DNA of 64,000 nt from Terriglobia bacterium (lineage in GTDB: Bacteria > Acidobacteriota > Thermoanaerobaculia > Thermoanaerobaculales > Thermoanaerobaculaceae), in contig JAIQFQ010000001.1 of the NCBI GenBank assembly GCA_020073245.1, positions 356,001-420,000 of the forward strand, given 5' to 3'. The notes below the pieces were generated by a model. It was not told the origin of the DNA. It saw nothing but the letters and a program-made list of their open reading frames with translations, and did not search any database. The position numbers and the translations under genes are program-made. Numbering within the stretch: position 1 is the first letter of the stretch; each line of letters opens with the position of its first letter. Shown piece after piece: positions 1 through 8,771 of the stretch.

Positions 1-1
1 C

Positions 2-2689
2 ATCAAGGTCGTCCGTCCCCAACTCGAAGGGAAGCAGGAGATGCGGGACCGCTTCTTCCGTGAGGCCCGCATCGCTATCCACCTCCGGCACGCCAACATC
101 GCACAACTCTACGATTTCACCATCGACGACGACGGCGTGGCCTTCATCGTGCAAGAGTTCATCGACGGCATCACGCTCGTCACGCTGCTCGAGCGCATGA
201 ACCCGCCGCCGCTCGCCTTGACGCTGGAGATCATCGGCCAGTCGCTTGATGCCCTCGGATACCTCCACAGGAAGAAATTCGTTCACCGCGACGTCTCTCC
301 CGACAACCTCATGCTCACCCGCGACGAGGACAACAGGCCGCGCGTCAAGCTCATTGACCTCGGGATCGCGAAGGCGCTCACATCGAAGAGCAGCCTCACC
401 ACGGCCGGGGAGTTCGTGGGCAAGGCCCGCTATGCGTCGCCCGAGCAGTTCCGAAGCACCGAAGGGGCCTCCGTCGACGCTCGCAGCGACCTCTATTCGC
501 TCGGGGCCGTGATGTACGAACTGCTGACCGGAGTGAGCCCCGTGACGGGCGACACGATACCCTCGCTGATCGGGGCCCACCTCTTCGAGCCCCCGCTCCC
601 ATTCGCAAAGTCCGACCCCAAGGGACGGGTGCCCGCGGAGCTCCGGGAGATCGTGCTTCGATGCCTGGCCAAGCGTCCCGAGGAGCGGTTCCGGAGCGCC
701 GAGGAGCTCGGCGAGGAGCTCACCGAGCTTCGGAAGACGTATCCCTTTGCGGCCCCTGACCTCGAAAAGGCGCTCGCCTTGCCATCAGACGCCACTGTTC
801 CGATTCCGAGGGTGAAACCCGGCTCCACACAGGATCGTCTGGACAGGCAGTTCAGATTTGGCGTCACGCCTGGCGCAGGAGCGCCCGACGCGGCGCCCGC
901 GGAGAGCCACCCGACGCCGCGCCGAAAGACCAAGGCAACGACCGACCGCGCCTGGCGACCCACGCCCCTGCAACCCGACCCGGCCGAGGGAGCGCAGCAG
1001 ATCGCCGTGCTGCTGGCCGGTGCCTCGAAGCTCATCGAGCAGGGGCAGATCCAGGAAGCCAAACTGCAGCTGGCAGCGGTTGTGCGACTCGACCCCGCCA
1101 ACGAGCCCGCGCAGCGCCTTCAGGCGGAGGTCGAGGGCATTCTCGCCGCCCAGGCGAAGGAGCATAGGTGCGCAGCCGCCGAGCAGGAGGTGGAGGCGCA
1201 CCTGCTCGCCGGCCGACTCGCCGAGGCGCGCGAATGGCTCGAGGAGGCGGTGGCCGAGCTCGGCGAGAGCGACTCCTTCCGAGCCCTTGGGGCGAGAATC
1301 GAGAGCGAGATCGAGCGCGACCAGCAGGCCAGAGTGGCGGGGCTGCTCGGCCAGGCCAGGGCAGCGGTGGAGGAGTCTCGTTTCGACGACGGGATCGCAC
1401 TCCTGGAAGAGGCGGCGCGCATCAAGCCGGACGATCTCCTGGTGCGAGAGGTCCTCGAGACAACCCGGGCCGTCCGCGAGGGGCGCGAGGAGGAAGAGCG
1501 AGCGGTGCGTGCCGTGACCGCGACCCTCGCCACGGTGGACGAACTCCTCGCGGAGCATGGCTTCCGACAGGCGCTCGAGCGGCTCGACACGGCGACCGAG
1601 GAGCTCGGCGACCGGAAGGAGCTGCGGGAGGCGCGGTCCCGCGTCGAGCAGGCACGGGAGGAGCACCGCCGCCGCGAGGTGGTCGTCGACCTGGTGGAGC
1701 GGGCCAACGCCCTGGCCGAAGACCAGGATTTCGCCGGGGCAATCGAGCTCGTCGGCAAGGCCCGCTCGGTGGGCGTGGCCGATCCGGAATTGGTGCGTAC
1801 CATCTCCGAGACGGAAGAGGCGGTCGTGCGATTGGAACAGGAGCATCGCCGCCGGGTGGTCGCCGAGCTCCTGGAGAGCGCCCTGGCCCGTTCTGCCGAG
1901 AAGAACTTCACTGCGGCCCTCGCGCTGGTGCAGAGGGCCCACGCGGTGGGCGTCACCGATCCAGACCTACTGCGGATCCTCTCCGACAGCGAGAGCGCAA
2001 TCAAGCGCCAGGAGGCGGAGGAGCGCCGTCAGGCGGTCGCGGAGCGTATCCAGCGCGCCCGCACTCTGCTCGCGCAGAGGGAGCTCGCCGGGGCGCTCGG
2101 AGTGCTGCGGGAAGCGCGAGACATCGACCCCGAGGATCATGAGGTCGGCGGCCTCATGGCCGACACGCAGGCCGCGCTGGAGCGCCAAGAGGAGGAACGG
2201 CGGCGCCTTCAAAAACTCACCGCCGCGGCGGGACAGATCGAGGCCTTCATGGAGGAGGGCGCCCTCCGCGAGGCCGAACGCGCCCTGGGGGTGGCTGAGA
2301 AGCTCTTCCCCGGGGATCCCACATTCGCGACGCTGCGGCTGAGCTGTGAGGAGTTGGCCGAAAAGCGGCGCGAGGACACACTCGCGGAGTTGCGCCTCGA
2401 CGCCGAGGCGCTGGCGGGGTCCGGCAAGCACGAACAGGCGATCAATCTCGTCCAGGATGCGGCTGCGGCCGATCCGGGCAACCGAAAGCTGTCGCGCTTG
2501 CTGGAGGAGACACGGCGGAGGGCGGCAGAAGGGGCCATCGAGGCCGGCCTCATGCGGGGCGACCTTCGGGAAGCCGAGCGTGCCCTCATCCTGGCGGAGC
2601 GACTGTATGGCCTGCACAAGCCCCTGCGCGCCCTTCGCCAACGGCTCGAGGAATTGAAGGCAGCAGATCTTGACCGCACGATTTCGTGA
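2..2689 (+). CDS. Ser/Thr protein kinase with long helical repeat tail (5' end outside window)
   Basis: Cytoplasmic eukaryotic-type protein kinase, truncated by the window edge: the reading frame is open from base 2 and its first two residues, Ile-Lys, fit the ATP-binding VAIK lysine. Next come the helix-C glutamate region (FFREARI), the catalytic loop HRDVSPDN, DLG in place of the usual DFG, and the activation-segment motif YASPEQF, so the kinase domain looks complete and active apart from the missing glycine loop. After about residue 300 the protein is a long series of degenerate 50-70-residue helical units with the pattern EAL..L..A...DP, separated by charged Glu/Arg helices, resembling TPR/coiled-coil tails of multi-domain kinases. 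No membrane segment is visible. It converges on the next gene with a 6-bp gap. Substrate unknown. The HRDVSPDN variant is common in Acidobacteria and Myxococcota kinases (family knowledge). Confidence 0.93.
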   Translation: MKVVRPQLEGKQEMRDRFFREARIAIHLRHANIAQLYDFTIDDDGVAFIVQEFIDGITLVTLLERMNPPPLALTLEIIGQSLDALGYLHRKKFVHRDVSPDNLMLTRDEDNRPRVKLIDLGIAKALTSKSSLTTAGEFVGKARYASPEQFRSTEGASVDARSDLYSLGAVMYELLTGVSPVTGDTIPSLIGAHLFEPPLPFAKSDPKGRVPAELREIVLRCLAKRPEERFRSAEELGEELTELRKTYPFAAPDLEKALALPSDATVPIPRVKPGSTQDRLDRQFRFGVTPGAGAPDAAPAESHPTPRRKTKATTDRAWRPTPLQPDPAEGAQQIAVLLAGASKLIEQGQIQEAKLQLAAVVRLDPANEPAQRLQAEVEGILAAQAKEHRCAAAEQEVEAHLLAGRLAEAREWLEEAVAELGESDSFRALGARIESEIERDQQARVAGLLGQARAAVEESRFDDGIALLEEAARIKPDDLLVREVLETTRAVREGREEEERAVRAVTATLATVDELLAEHGFRQALERLDTATEELGDRKELREARSRVEQAREEHRRREVVVDLVERANALAEDQDFAGAIELVGKARSVGVADPELVRTISETEEAVVRLEQEHRRRVVAELLESALARSAEKNFTAALALVQRAHAVGVTDPDLLRILSDSESAIKRQEAEERRQAVAERIQRARTLLAQRELAGALGVLREARDIDPEDHEVGGLMADTQAALERQEEERRRLQKLTAAAGQIEAFMEEGALREAERALGVAEKLFPGDPTFATLRLSCEELAEKRREDTLAELRLDAEALAGSGKHEQAINLVQDAAAADPGNRKLSRLLEETRRRAAEGAIEAGLMRGDLREAERALILAERLYGLHKPLRALRQRLEELKAADLDRTIS

Positions 2690-2695
2690 GGGTTG

Positions 2696-3328
2696 TCAGC
2701 GGCCCACGGTGAGCGCCAGCAGGAACTGGCCCAGGTAGTAAGCGGGGAGCCCCCACACGCGGCTGGCGAATGTCCTCGTCACCAGGCGGTCTCGCGCCAC
2801 CGCGAAATCCGACAGGTAGAAAAGGACTGCGCCGGCCGTCACGATCCAGGGTCCACGACCCGCTGTCGTGACAGCCACGGCGCCCCACACCATGACCGTG
2901 ATCACCGCGACGTAGACGAGGACCGGGGCACGCAGACGTCCCAGGTGCGGCGCGAGCCACAGCGCAACCGCCGCGCTCACCACCAACGGCGGCAGCACCA
3001 AGGCAACCGGCCAGGCGCGAAGAGGCAGCCGCACTGAGAACGCCAAGACGTATGCGACGTGCCCGCACAGGAAGCTCCCGAGACCAAGAGGAAAGCCCCG
3101 CGGAAGGGCGAGCAGAAGATCGCCGGCCAGGCACAGCACGAGCGCAGCCAGAACCCACCGGTCGTATGGGACCGACAGGTCGGCGCGGAGCAGTGCGACA
3201 ATCACGAACCCGGCGGACGCGGCGGCTTTCGCGACGACTCCGTGCGCACGATGCTCGTGAAGCTGGGCCGCCACGAGCGAGGCGACCGCACCGGCCGCCA
3301 CGGCAATGACCACAACAACGGCTGTCAT
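2696..3328 (-). CDS. YhhN/TMEM86-family integral membrane protein (lysoplasmalogenase-like)
   Basis: A 210-residue protein almost wholly made of hydrophobic helices (about seven to eight), with family-type stretches LCLAGDLLLALP near residue 70 and FYLSDFAVARDR near residue 180. YhhN/TMEM86 proteins include lysoplasmalogenases, which hydrolyse vinyl-ether lysophospholipids, but bacterial members are mostly untested. The ATG at 3328 overlaps the stop of the upstream hydantoinase gene as ATGA, so this start is preferred over one 34 codons upstream that lies inside the neighbouring gene. The overlap implies translational coupling as last gene of the hydantoinase operon. No clear metabolic link to purine breakdown is visible. 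Confidence 0.8.
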   Translation of the reverse strand: MTAVVVVIAVAAGAVASLVAAQLHEHRAHGVVAKAAASAGFVIVALLRADLSVPYDRWVLAALVLCLAGDLLLALPRGFPLGLGSFLCGHVAYVLAFSVRLPLRAWPVALVLPPLVVSAAVALWLAPHLGRLRAPVLVYVAVITVMVWGAVAVTTAGRGPWIVTAGAVLFYLSDFAVARDRLVTRTFASRVWGLPAYYLGQFLLALTVGR

Positions 3329-4671
3329 CGCGTCGCCACGCCCACGCACGGACTCAGCCCGCGCGGGCATCGCGCACCGGCTAGGGCCCCGTCCTCGACC
3401 ACGACACGACCCCGAAGGAGAACCCGGCAAACGTTCAGTGTGGTCGTGCGACCGGGGTACGTCTCGTAGGCGGCCGCGAGGGTCGAGACGACCGGGTGCG
3501 GCAGGCCGTTCGGGTCCAACAGCACGAGGTCCGCGTCGGAACCGACCGCGATTGCGCCCTTCTTCGGGTACACGCCGAGGAGCTTCGCGGGGTTCGCCGC
3601 AAGGCGCAGCGCCAGCTCGCCCAGGGGCCTGTGGTGCCGCTTCACCAGCAGCTCGAACAGCACGGGGACGAGCGCTCCGATTCCGGCCAAACCCTTCGGT
3701 ACCGCGCGGATGTCATCGCGCCGCGCATCCTTGTCGGCGCGCGTGAACGCGCAGTGGTCAGTGGCGAAGAGGTCGAAGGAGCCGGCGCTGGCATCGGCCT
3801 CGAGGCGAACCCGCGTGGTCTCGCCGCGCAGTGGCGGTGTGCACAGGTACCGGTGTCCATGACCTTCAGCGAGCACGGCGTCGCTGAACCGCAGGTAGTG
3901 GGGCGCGGTCTCGCAGGTGACGGCGATGCGGCCGCGCGCGGCCGCGATGCGCGCGAGCGCGTCCGCCGTCGACACGTGCACGATGTGCACCCCGCACCCC
4001 GTCCGCGCCGCGAGTTCCAGGGTGCGCTCCACAGCGACGACCTCGGCGAGTTCGGGCCGCAGTGCGGCGTACGTGCGAGGGTCGGAGAAATCCAGACCCG
4101 AGGCGTCCATCGTGGCGAGCGCCCCGTCGTCCTCGCAGTGAACGAGCAGTCGCGCGCCGAGCGACGCCAGCCGCTCCATCACGACGCCGAACCGGTCGTA
4201 CGAGGTAAACAATCCGCTCTCGCGGTAGGTCGTGTAGAGCTTGAAGGTCGTGAACCCCGCGGACACCAGGCCCTCGACCTCGGCCCAGTCCCACGGCCAC
4301 ACCGTCGGCGTCAGGTGGAAGGCGACGTCGCAATGGCTGCGCTCGTGTGCCCGCGCCCGGCAACGCTCGACGGCATCGGTCAGCGTCTCGCCGGGCCGCT
4401 GGGTCACGAACCCGGCAACGGTGGTGACCCCGGTGCGCACCGCCAACTCGGACGCGGTCGGGAAGGTGTCGGCCACCTCTCGCTGCCCGACGGTGTCGTC
4501 GACGTGGACGTGGACGTCGATCATCCCCGGGAGGACGTGCAGCCCTGCTGCGTCGATCACCTGCTCGTGGGGGCCGGGGGCCAGGGCGCCGATCTCGACG
4601 ATCGCCTCCCCACGAACGCGAATATCGGCCCGTCGCGCGCCGGACGGCGTCCACACCGTGCCCCCCTGCAC
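3325..4671 (-). CDS. hyuA: Hydantoinase/dihydropyrimidinase-type cyclic amidohydrolase (HyuA-like)
   Basis: Binuclear-metal cyclic amidase that opens hydantoin, dihydropyrimidine or allantoin rings; 448 residues, the family's usual length. Metal ligands are all present: DVHVH (His54, His56), the carboxylated-lysine motif TTFKLY (Lys144), HCED (His178), HIVHVS (His232) and ATDHCAF (Asp305). I start at GTG 4671 because GAGGGGA lies at the right distance upstream. A longer frame from 4737 would translate a 7-bp tandem repeat that otherwise looks like spacer behind ssnA. It follows ssnA and overlaps the YhhN gene downstream. HyuA is a conserved member of the ygeW/ygeY/ssnA cluster, so its substrate here is probably a purine-derived ring rather than D-hydantoins; allantoinase or dihydroorotase activity cannot be excluded from sequence. 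Confidence 0.9.
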   Translation of the reverse strand: MQGGTVWTPSGARRADIRVRGEAIVEIGALAPGPHEQVIDAAGLHVLPGMIDVHVHVDDTVGQREVADTFPTASELAVRTGVTTVAGFVTQRPGETLTDAVERCRARAHERSHCDVAFHLTPTVWPWDWAEVEGLVSAGFTTFKLYTTYRESGLFTSYDRFGVVMERLASLGARLLVHCEDDGALATMDASGLDFSDPRTYAALRPELAEVVAVERTLELAARTGCGVHIVHVSTADALARIAAARGRIAVTCETAPHYLRFSDAVLAEGHGHRYLCTPPLRGETTRVRLEADASAGSFDLFATDHCAFTRADKDARRDDIRAVPKGLAGIGALVPVLFELLVKRHHRPLGELALRLAANPAKLLGVYPKKGAIAVGSDADLVLLDPNGLPHPVVSTLAAAYETYPGRTTTLNVCRVLLRGRVVVEDGALAGARCPRGLSPCVGVATR

Positions 4672-4688
4672 CAGGATCCCCTCGATGC

Positions 4689-4716
4689 GGTGTCCGGCGC
4701 CCGGTGCTCGGTGCGC
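4689..4716 (+). repeat. Four-unit 7-bp tandem repeat (GGTGTCC-like)
   Basis: The plus strand reads GGTGTCC, GGCGCCC, GGTGCTC, GGTGCGC in continuous 7-bp phase, in the 50-bp gap between the ssnA stop and the chosen hydantoinase start. It belongs to the window-wide family of degenerate heptamer arrays. Confidence 0.55.
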
Positions 4717-4721
4717 GGCCT

Positions 4722-6053
4722 TCAAAACCGCTCCCACAGCGCCCTCGCCCGCTCGCGCGCGCGCGCCGCGATCTGCGCCTCGTCGAGATCCAGCTCGAGA
4801 TCTCCGCCCGCCATCAGGACCTTGCCGCCGACGACCGTGGTGTCCACGTTCGCCTGCGACAGGCCGAACACCAGGTGGGGGAGGACGGTCGTGTCGTCGA
4901 GCGGCGTCGGTGGGTCGTAGTCGAAGACGGCAATGTCAGCCGCGCCGCCCTCGCGCAGATCCCCGAGACCGAGGCCGGGCCAGAGCCGTTCGGCGATGGT
5001 GGCGTTGCCGACCGTCAGCAACGAGGCGGTCTCAAGGAAGCCTGCGGAAGGGTTCGCGGCCGCAAGGTGGCGGGCGAACAGGGCGGCCCGCAGCTCCTCC
5101 AGCATATCGGTCGTCATCGCGTCAGTCCCGAGTCCAACCAGCACGCCATTCGCGAGCATTGCGGGCACGTCCGCCACGCCCACGGCGTTGTTCATGTTGG
5201 ACTGCGGGTTGTGGACGACCGCGGTGCCGGTCTCCGCGAGCCGCTCCATCTCGCGGTCGTCGACGTGCACGCAGTGCGCGGCGATCGACCCGGGCCCGAG
5301 GATCCCGAACCGGTGGAGACGCTCGACCACGCGCGTCCCGTGCTCGCGGACGCTGTGCTCCTGGTCGGAAGCCGCCTCGGCGACGTGCAGGTGAAAGCCG
5401 ACCTCGAGGTCGCGGGCCGCGGCGGTGGCGCTCTCGAGCGTCGCATCGGAGAGCGTGAACGCCGCGTGCAGGCCGAACAGCGCGCGGAGCCTCTCGCTGC
5501 GCTCGCTCCGGCAACGCCCGATGAACTCCGCGTTCTCGGCGATCCCCTCCCGGGCGACCTCGGCGCCGTCGCGGTCGGACACCTCGTAGCACAGGCAAGC
5601 GCGCAGGCCGATTCGCGCGACCGCGTCGGCGAGGACATCGAGCGAGCCCCTTACGGCGCGGGGGCTCGCATGGTGGTCCACCAGCGTCGTCGAGCCGTGC
5701 CGGATCGCGTCGATGAGCGCCACCTCCGCCGAGACGCGGCAGTCCTCCAGTGTGAGCTGACGGTCGAGCCGCCACCACAGGTGCTCGAGCACCTCCCGAA
5801 AGCTCGCGGACGGCGCGGCCTTGCCGAGCCCGCGCACGAGCGTTGAATAGAAGTGTGTGTGCGCGTTGACGAGCCCGGGGAGCACAACCATGCCGCTCGC
5901 GTCGAGCCTGCGGGCACCGTCCGGGCGGGCCTCGCCGTGCGGAGCGATGCGTGCGACCCGCCCCTTCTCGCACACCACGTCGTGCCGGTGCAACACCCTC
6001 GGCGTCTTGCCAAACGTGACGACGGTTCCGTTGGAGATCACCAGCCGGCTCAC
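4722..6053 (-). CDS. ssnA: SsnA-type aminohydrolase
   Basis: Amidohydrolase-superfamily deaminase of the SsnA/TrzA/guanine-deaminase branch, 443 residues from the GTG at 6053, close to the roughly 440 residues of SsnA proteins. The metal site is complete: NAHTHFYSTL (His65, His67), HLHVAEA, AAHCVH and GLGTDAMTTDM. The GTG start is favoured by GAGGGAGGGAG six bases upstream. SsnA is found with ygfK, hyuA and ygeW/X/Y in bacteria that break down purines without oxygen, and is inferred to deaminate a purine or purine-derived ring. The exact substrate is not shown by sequence. It lies between the flavoprotein and hydantoinase genes on the same strand and is probably cotranscribed with both. Confidence 0.88.
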   Translation of the reverse strand: MSRLVISNGTVVTFGKTPRVLHRHDVVCEKGRVARIAPHGEARPDGARRLDASGMVVLPGLVNAHTHFYSTLVRGLGKAAPSASFREVLEHLWWRLDRQLTLEDCRVSAEVALIDAIRHGSTTLVDHHASPRAVRGSLDVLADAVARIGLRACLCYEVSDRDGAEVAREGIAENAEFIGRCRSERSERLRALFGLHAAFTLSDATLESATAAARDLEVGFHLHVAEAASDQEHSVREHGTRVVERLHRFGILGPGSIAAHCVHVDDREMERLAETGTAVVHNPQSNMNNAVGVADVPAMLANGVLVGLGTDAMTTDMLEELRAALFARHLAAANPSAGFLETASLLTVGNATIAERLWPGLGLGDLREGGAADIAVFDYDPPTPLDDTTVLPHLVFGLSQANVDTTVVGGKVLMAGGDLELDLDEAQIAARARERARALWERF

Positions 6054-6073
6054 GCCGTACTCCCTCCCTCTCG

Positions 6074-6101
6074 AACCACGATCCACGACCAACGATCCAC
6101 G
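6074..6101 (-). repeat. Four-unit 7-bp tandem repeat (CGTGGAT-like)
   Basis: On the minus strand four consecutive 7-mers of the type CGTGGAT/CGTTGGT fill the 52-bp gap between the flavoprotein stop (6106) and the ssnA start. Same repeat family as at 7378, 52363 and 53697. Confidence 0.6.
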
Positions 6102-6105
6102 GCGC

Positions 6106-8640
6106 CTACGCCTCGACGAGGGCGGCAGCCTCTTCCGCGGTGCGGTCGCGCATCGTGAGCGCACCGGGGAAGCACATCAGCGTGCAGAAGGAGCAACCCA
6201 CGCAGCGAGCCGCCTCGGTGCGCGGGACCTTCTCGTCGTCGAGCGAGATGGCGAGGTAGGGACAGCGCGTGCAGTTGCCGCAATGGACGCACAGCTCGGG
6301 GTCCACTTGCGAGATCTGCTTGACCGACGACAGATCCATGAACTCCGTGACCGGTCGCGGCAGCGCCCGACCGATCAGTTCTTCCACCGAGCGCAGGCGG
6401 TGCGCCTCGAGAAGGTGCGAGAGCCCCGAGTGCAGCTCGTCGACGATCCCGTACCCGCACTTCATGACCGTTGAACAGAACTGCACGGTGCGCGCCCCCA
6501 GGGCCAGGAAGTTGGCGGCCGCCCGGTAGTCCATCGGGCCGCCGTTCCCCGACACGACCACCCCGAGATCGGCGACCTTCGCGAGAGTGAAATTGGAGAT
6601 CGGCGTCACGCCGGCGCCGCTCATCCCGACGACGATCCCCTCGTCCCACCGCTCCCTGCTTCCCTGTCGGAATGCGAGGGTCGGGAACGTGTTGGCGAGC
6701 GTGACACCGGCCCTCGCGTCCGGCCGGCCCGCCAGCACGCGTCGGATCGCCACCATGATGGGCACGATCGACGTCACCGCCGCGGTGAGCTTGAACAGCT
6801 TGGGCACCGACGGGTCGCCGGCCCCTAGCACCCATTCCACGATCTTCGCGGTGAGCTCGGCGTCCTGGGAGACGATGTCGCCCCTGGTGCCGTCGCCTCC
6901 CTGAGGGCACGACAGCGAGTACTCGACGCCGCAAACGCCGGCCGCCTCAAGTTTGCGCGTGTTGGACCCCCACGCGGCCCGGTCGGTCTCGTCGCGACCG
7001 CTCACGGGTCCGCCGGTCGAGGCGAGCGTCAGCCTGTCAGGGAACTCCCGCCGGAGGCGCTCCACCTCCCGGCACACCCGGTCGAGCGCATGACCCGATA
7101 CGTTGTCGCAGTTCCCGAACGTCGTTTGGTCGAACGCCACCATATAACGCGAGGGGATGTGGATCGGGACACCGTCGAACGCGGTCTTCATCACGCCGCC
7201 GGCCCACCCCGCCTCGTACGCCTTCCGCATCTGGTCGTAGCCGTCGGTCGGTGGCGCCGCCGAAAGCAGGAACGGCGAGGCGATCGGCTGTCCGAAAAAT
7301 TCAGCGTCGAGGGGCACCGGCAAACGGCGAAAGCCGGGGAGGATCGCGAAGCTCTTGACCTTCTCTCGAGGAGAGGCGTGGTCGGTGGCCGGTGGCCGGT
7401 GGTCGGAGGAACCGAACCCAACGCTGACGTCATGCCCCAGGAAACTGAGGACTTCGAGCGCCACGTTCTTACCGGCGGCCACCGCTTCGACCACCGTCGT
7501 CGGGCCGTTCACGGCGTCGCCGGCGAGAAACACGCGCGGGGTTCGGGCCGGCGCCGTGACCGCTCGCGCCCCGATCGCAACGACCACCGTGTCGAGGCCG
7601 GTGCGGGTCTGCTCGCTGCCCCGTGTGTCCTGCACCCGGCTCGGGTGGAAGGCCTCACCCGTGGGTAGCGAGACCTTCCGCGTCACGAGCCCGGCGATTC
7701 TGGCGCCCTCGGTGACGACCTCAATGACCCGCGTCCGCCCCGAAACGTGAACGCCCGCGCGCAGCAGCCCCTCTCGTTCCCTCGCTGTGAGCGGCATCTC
7801 GGAGAGCGACTCGAGGGCGAACAGCTCGATGTGTGACGCGCCCGCGGCGGCCGCAGTCTCGGCGCAGTCCGCCGCCACCGCCCCACCGCCGACTACCGCA
7901 ACGCGCGCGCCGGCAAGGCTGAGCTGCCCCGGTTCGGCCAGGAAGTCGGTCCACGCGATGGCCCGCTCCTCCCCGGGGATTCCGAGGCGGATCGGATCGG
8001 CGAGGCCTGTCGCCACCACCACGGCGTCGAAGCCATCCGCCAACAACCCCGAGGGGTCGGCGACGGTTCGAGGCGTGACCGTTACCGTTCCGAGAGCCAC
8101 CACGAACGCGAGGTCGGCTTCGAGCACGTCGGCCTCCATGCGGAACGGGGGGATGAGCCCGGCCATCCCGCCTGCACGTCGCCGCTCGAAGACGTCCACT
8201 TTGCACCCGGCCTGGGCGAGCACAGCGGCCGCACCGTACCCGGCGGGCCCGCCTCCGACGACCGCGACCCGGGCGCCGCTCACCGGCGGTCGGGCGAACT
8301 CGGGCATTACGCCGAGCGCTCTGGCCCTCGCGATGATCGCGGCCTGCACCGCCGGGATTTCCACGGGCCTGTCGAACATGGCGCGAGCGCACGCGGCCAT
8401 GCAATGCGTCTCGGGACACACCGCGCCGCACACGCCGCCCAGTGGGTTGGCCGCCATGATCATTCCCGCCGCGCGCCTGAAATCCTGCGGTTCGCCGACA
8501 CCGACGGCCATGATGAAGTCGGCCGGAGAGCAGTCAGCCGGGCAGGCGGTCTTGCACGGCTTCTCGCTGCAGTACTCGCACCGGGCGATTTCTGCGGCCA
8601 GCTGTGCATCACTCAGGAACAAGGGGTTCTTAGCCGTCAC
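6106..8640 (-). CDS. Dihydropyrimidine-dehydrogenase-like iron-sulfur flavoprotein (fused PreT-PreA layout)
   Basis: Soluble 844-residue redox enzyme with the domain order of single-chain dihydropyrimidine dehydrogenase. First comes an N-terminal GltD-type double-cluster region (CEYCSEKPCKTACPADC, then CGAVCPETHC). Two Rossmann domains follow, for FAD (VAVVGGGPAGYGAAA) and NAD(P)H (VAVVGGGAVAADCAE). Next is an FMN TIM barrel like PreA/dihydroorotate dehydrogenase (LSCPQGG, MSGAGVTPIS), and last a two-cluster ferredoxin end (CVHCGNCTRCP, CVGCSFCTLMC). The loop that carries the proton-donating Cys in pyrimidine dehydrogenases (GLACGQD) reads GDIVSQD here, so ordinary dihydropyrimidine dehydrogenase activity is doubtful. 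Its place beside ssnA and hyuA matches YgfK, the flavoprotein of purine-degradation clusters. GTG 8640 is preceded by AGGGGGG. A 7-bp repeat is translated in the linker at 7378-7405. Confidence 0.85.
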   Translation of the reverse strand: MTAKNPLFLSDAQLAAEIARCEYCSEKPCKTACPADCSPADFIMAVGVGEPQDFRRAAGMIMAANPLGGVCGAVCPETHCMAACARAMFDRPVEIPAVQAAIIARARALGVMPEFARPPVSGARVAVVGGGPAGYGAAAVLAQAGCKVDVFERRRAGGMAGLIPPFRMEADVLEADLAFVVALGTVTVTPRTVADPSGLLADGFDAVVVATGLADPIRLGIPGEERAIAWTDFLAEPGQLSLAGARVAVVGGGAVAADCAETAAAAGASHIELFALESLSEMPLTAREREGLLRAGVHVSGRTRVIEVVTEGARIAGLVTRKVSLPTGEAFHPSRVQDTRGSEQTRTGLDTVVVAIGARAVTAPARTPRVFLAGDAVNGPTTVVEAVAAGKNVALEVLSFLGHDVSVGFGSSDHRPPATDHASPREKVKSFAILPGFRRLPVPLDAEFFGQPIASPFLLSAAPPTDGYDQMRKAYEAGWAGGVMKTAFDGVPIHIPSRYMVAFDQTTFGNCDNVSGHALDRVCREVERLRREFPDRLTLASTGGPVSGRDETDRAAWGSNTRKLEAAGVCGVEYSLSCPQGGDGTRGDIVSQDAELTAKIVEWVLGAGDPSVPKLFKLTAAVTSIVPIMVAIRRVLAGRPDARAGVTLANTFPTLAFRQGSRERWDEGIVVGMSGAGVTPISNFTLAKVADLGVVVSGNGGPMDYRAAANFLALGARTVQFCSTVMKCGYGIVDELHSGLSHLLEAHRLRSVEELIGRALPRPVTEFMDLSSVKQISQVDPELCVHCGNCTRCPYLAISLDDEKVPRTEAARCVGCSFCTLMCFPGALTMRDRTAEEAAALVEA
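7378..7405 (-). repeat. 7-bp tandem repeat translated inside the flavoprotein gene
   Basis: The plus strand carries GTGGTCG, GTGGCCG, GTGGCCG, GTGGTCG in perfect 7-bp phase. Read on the coding strand it yields a short linker rich in Asp-His-Arg-Pro-Pro-Ala-Thr between the NAD(P)H domain and the FMN barrel. Because 28 is not a multiple of three, each unit is read in a different frame. Confidence 0.6.
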
Positions 8641-8771
8641 GCACCCCCCCTGACCAACGAGACTAGCACAGCTCCAGCAACCAGAAGAGAAAACTCGAGA
8701 TTGGATCCAGTGCCGAGAATCCGCAGGCGAGGTCACACCAAACCCGATACAATGCGCCCGGGAGCGATCAC
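8641..8771. promoter_or_regulatory. Divergent promoter region of the catabolic island
   Basis: This 131-bp gap separates the minus-strand flavoprotein/ssnA/hyuA operon from the plus-strand PLP-lyase/ygeY genes, so promoters for both arms and any shared operator should lie here. On the plus strand TACAAT (8748-8753) could be a -10 element, but no good -35 is visible. GGGAG at 8760 is the ribosome site for GTG 8772. No regulator gene is adjacent and no clear long operator palindrome was seen. Confidence 0.45.

Noticed and set aside
3329-3430. Longer N-terminus for the YhhN protein
   Set aside because: The extra 34 residues are Arg/Gly-rich, overlap the hydantoinase gene, and the ATGA overlap gives a better start.
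6106-8640. Calling this gene a genuine dihydropyrimidine dehydrogenase
   Set aside because: The catalytic Cys loop is altered and the neighbours are purine-cluster genes, so only the fold-level name was used.
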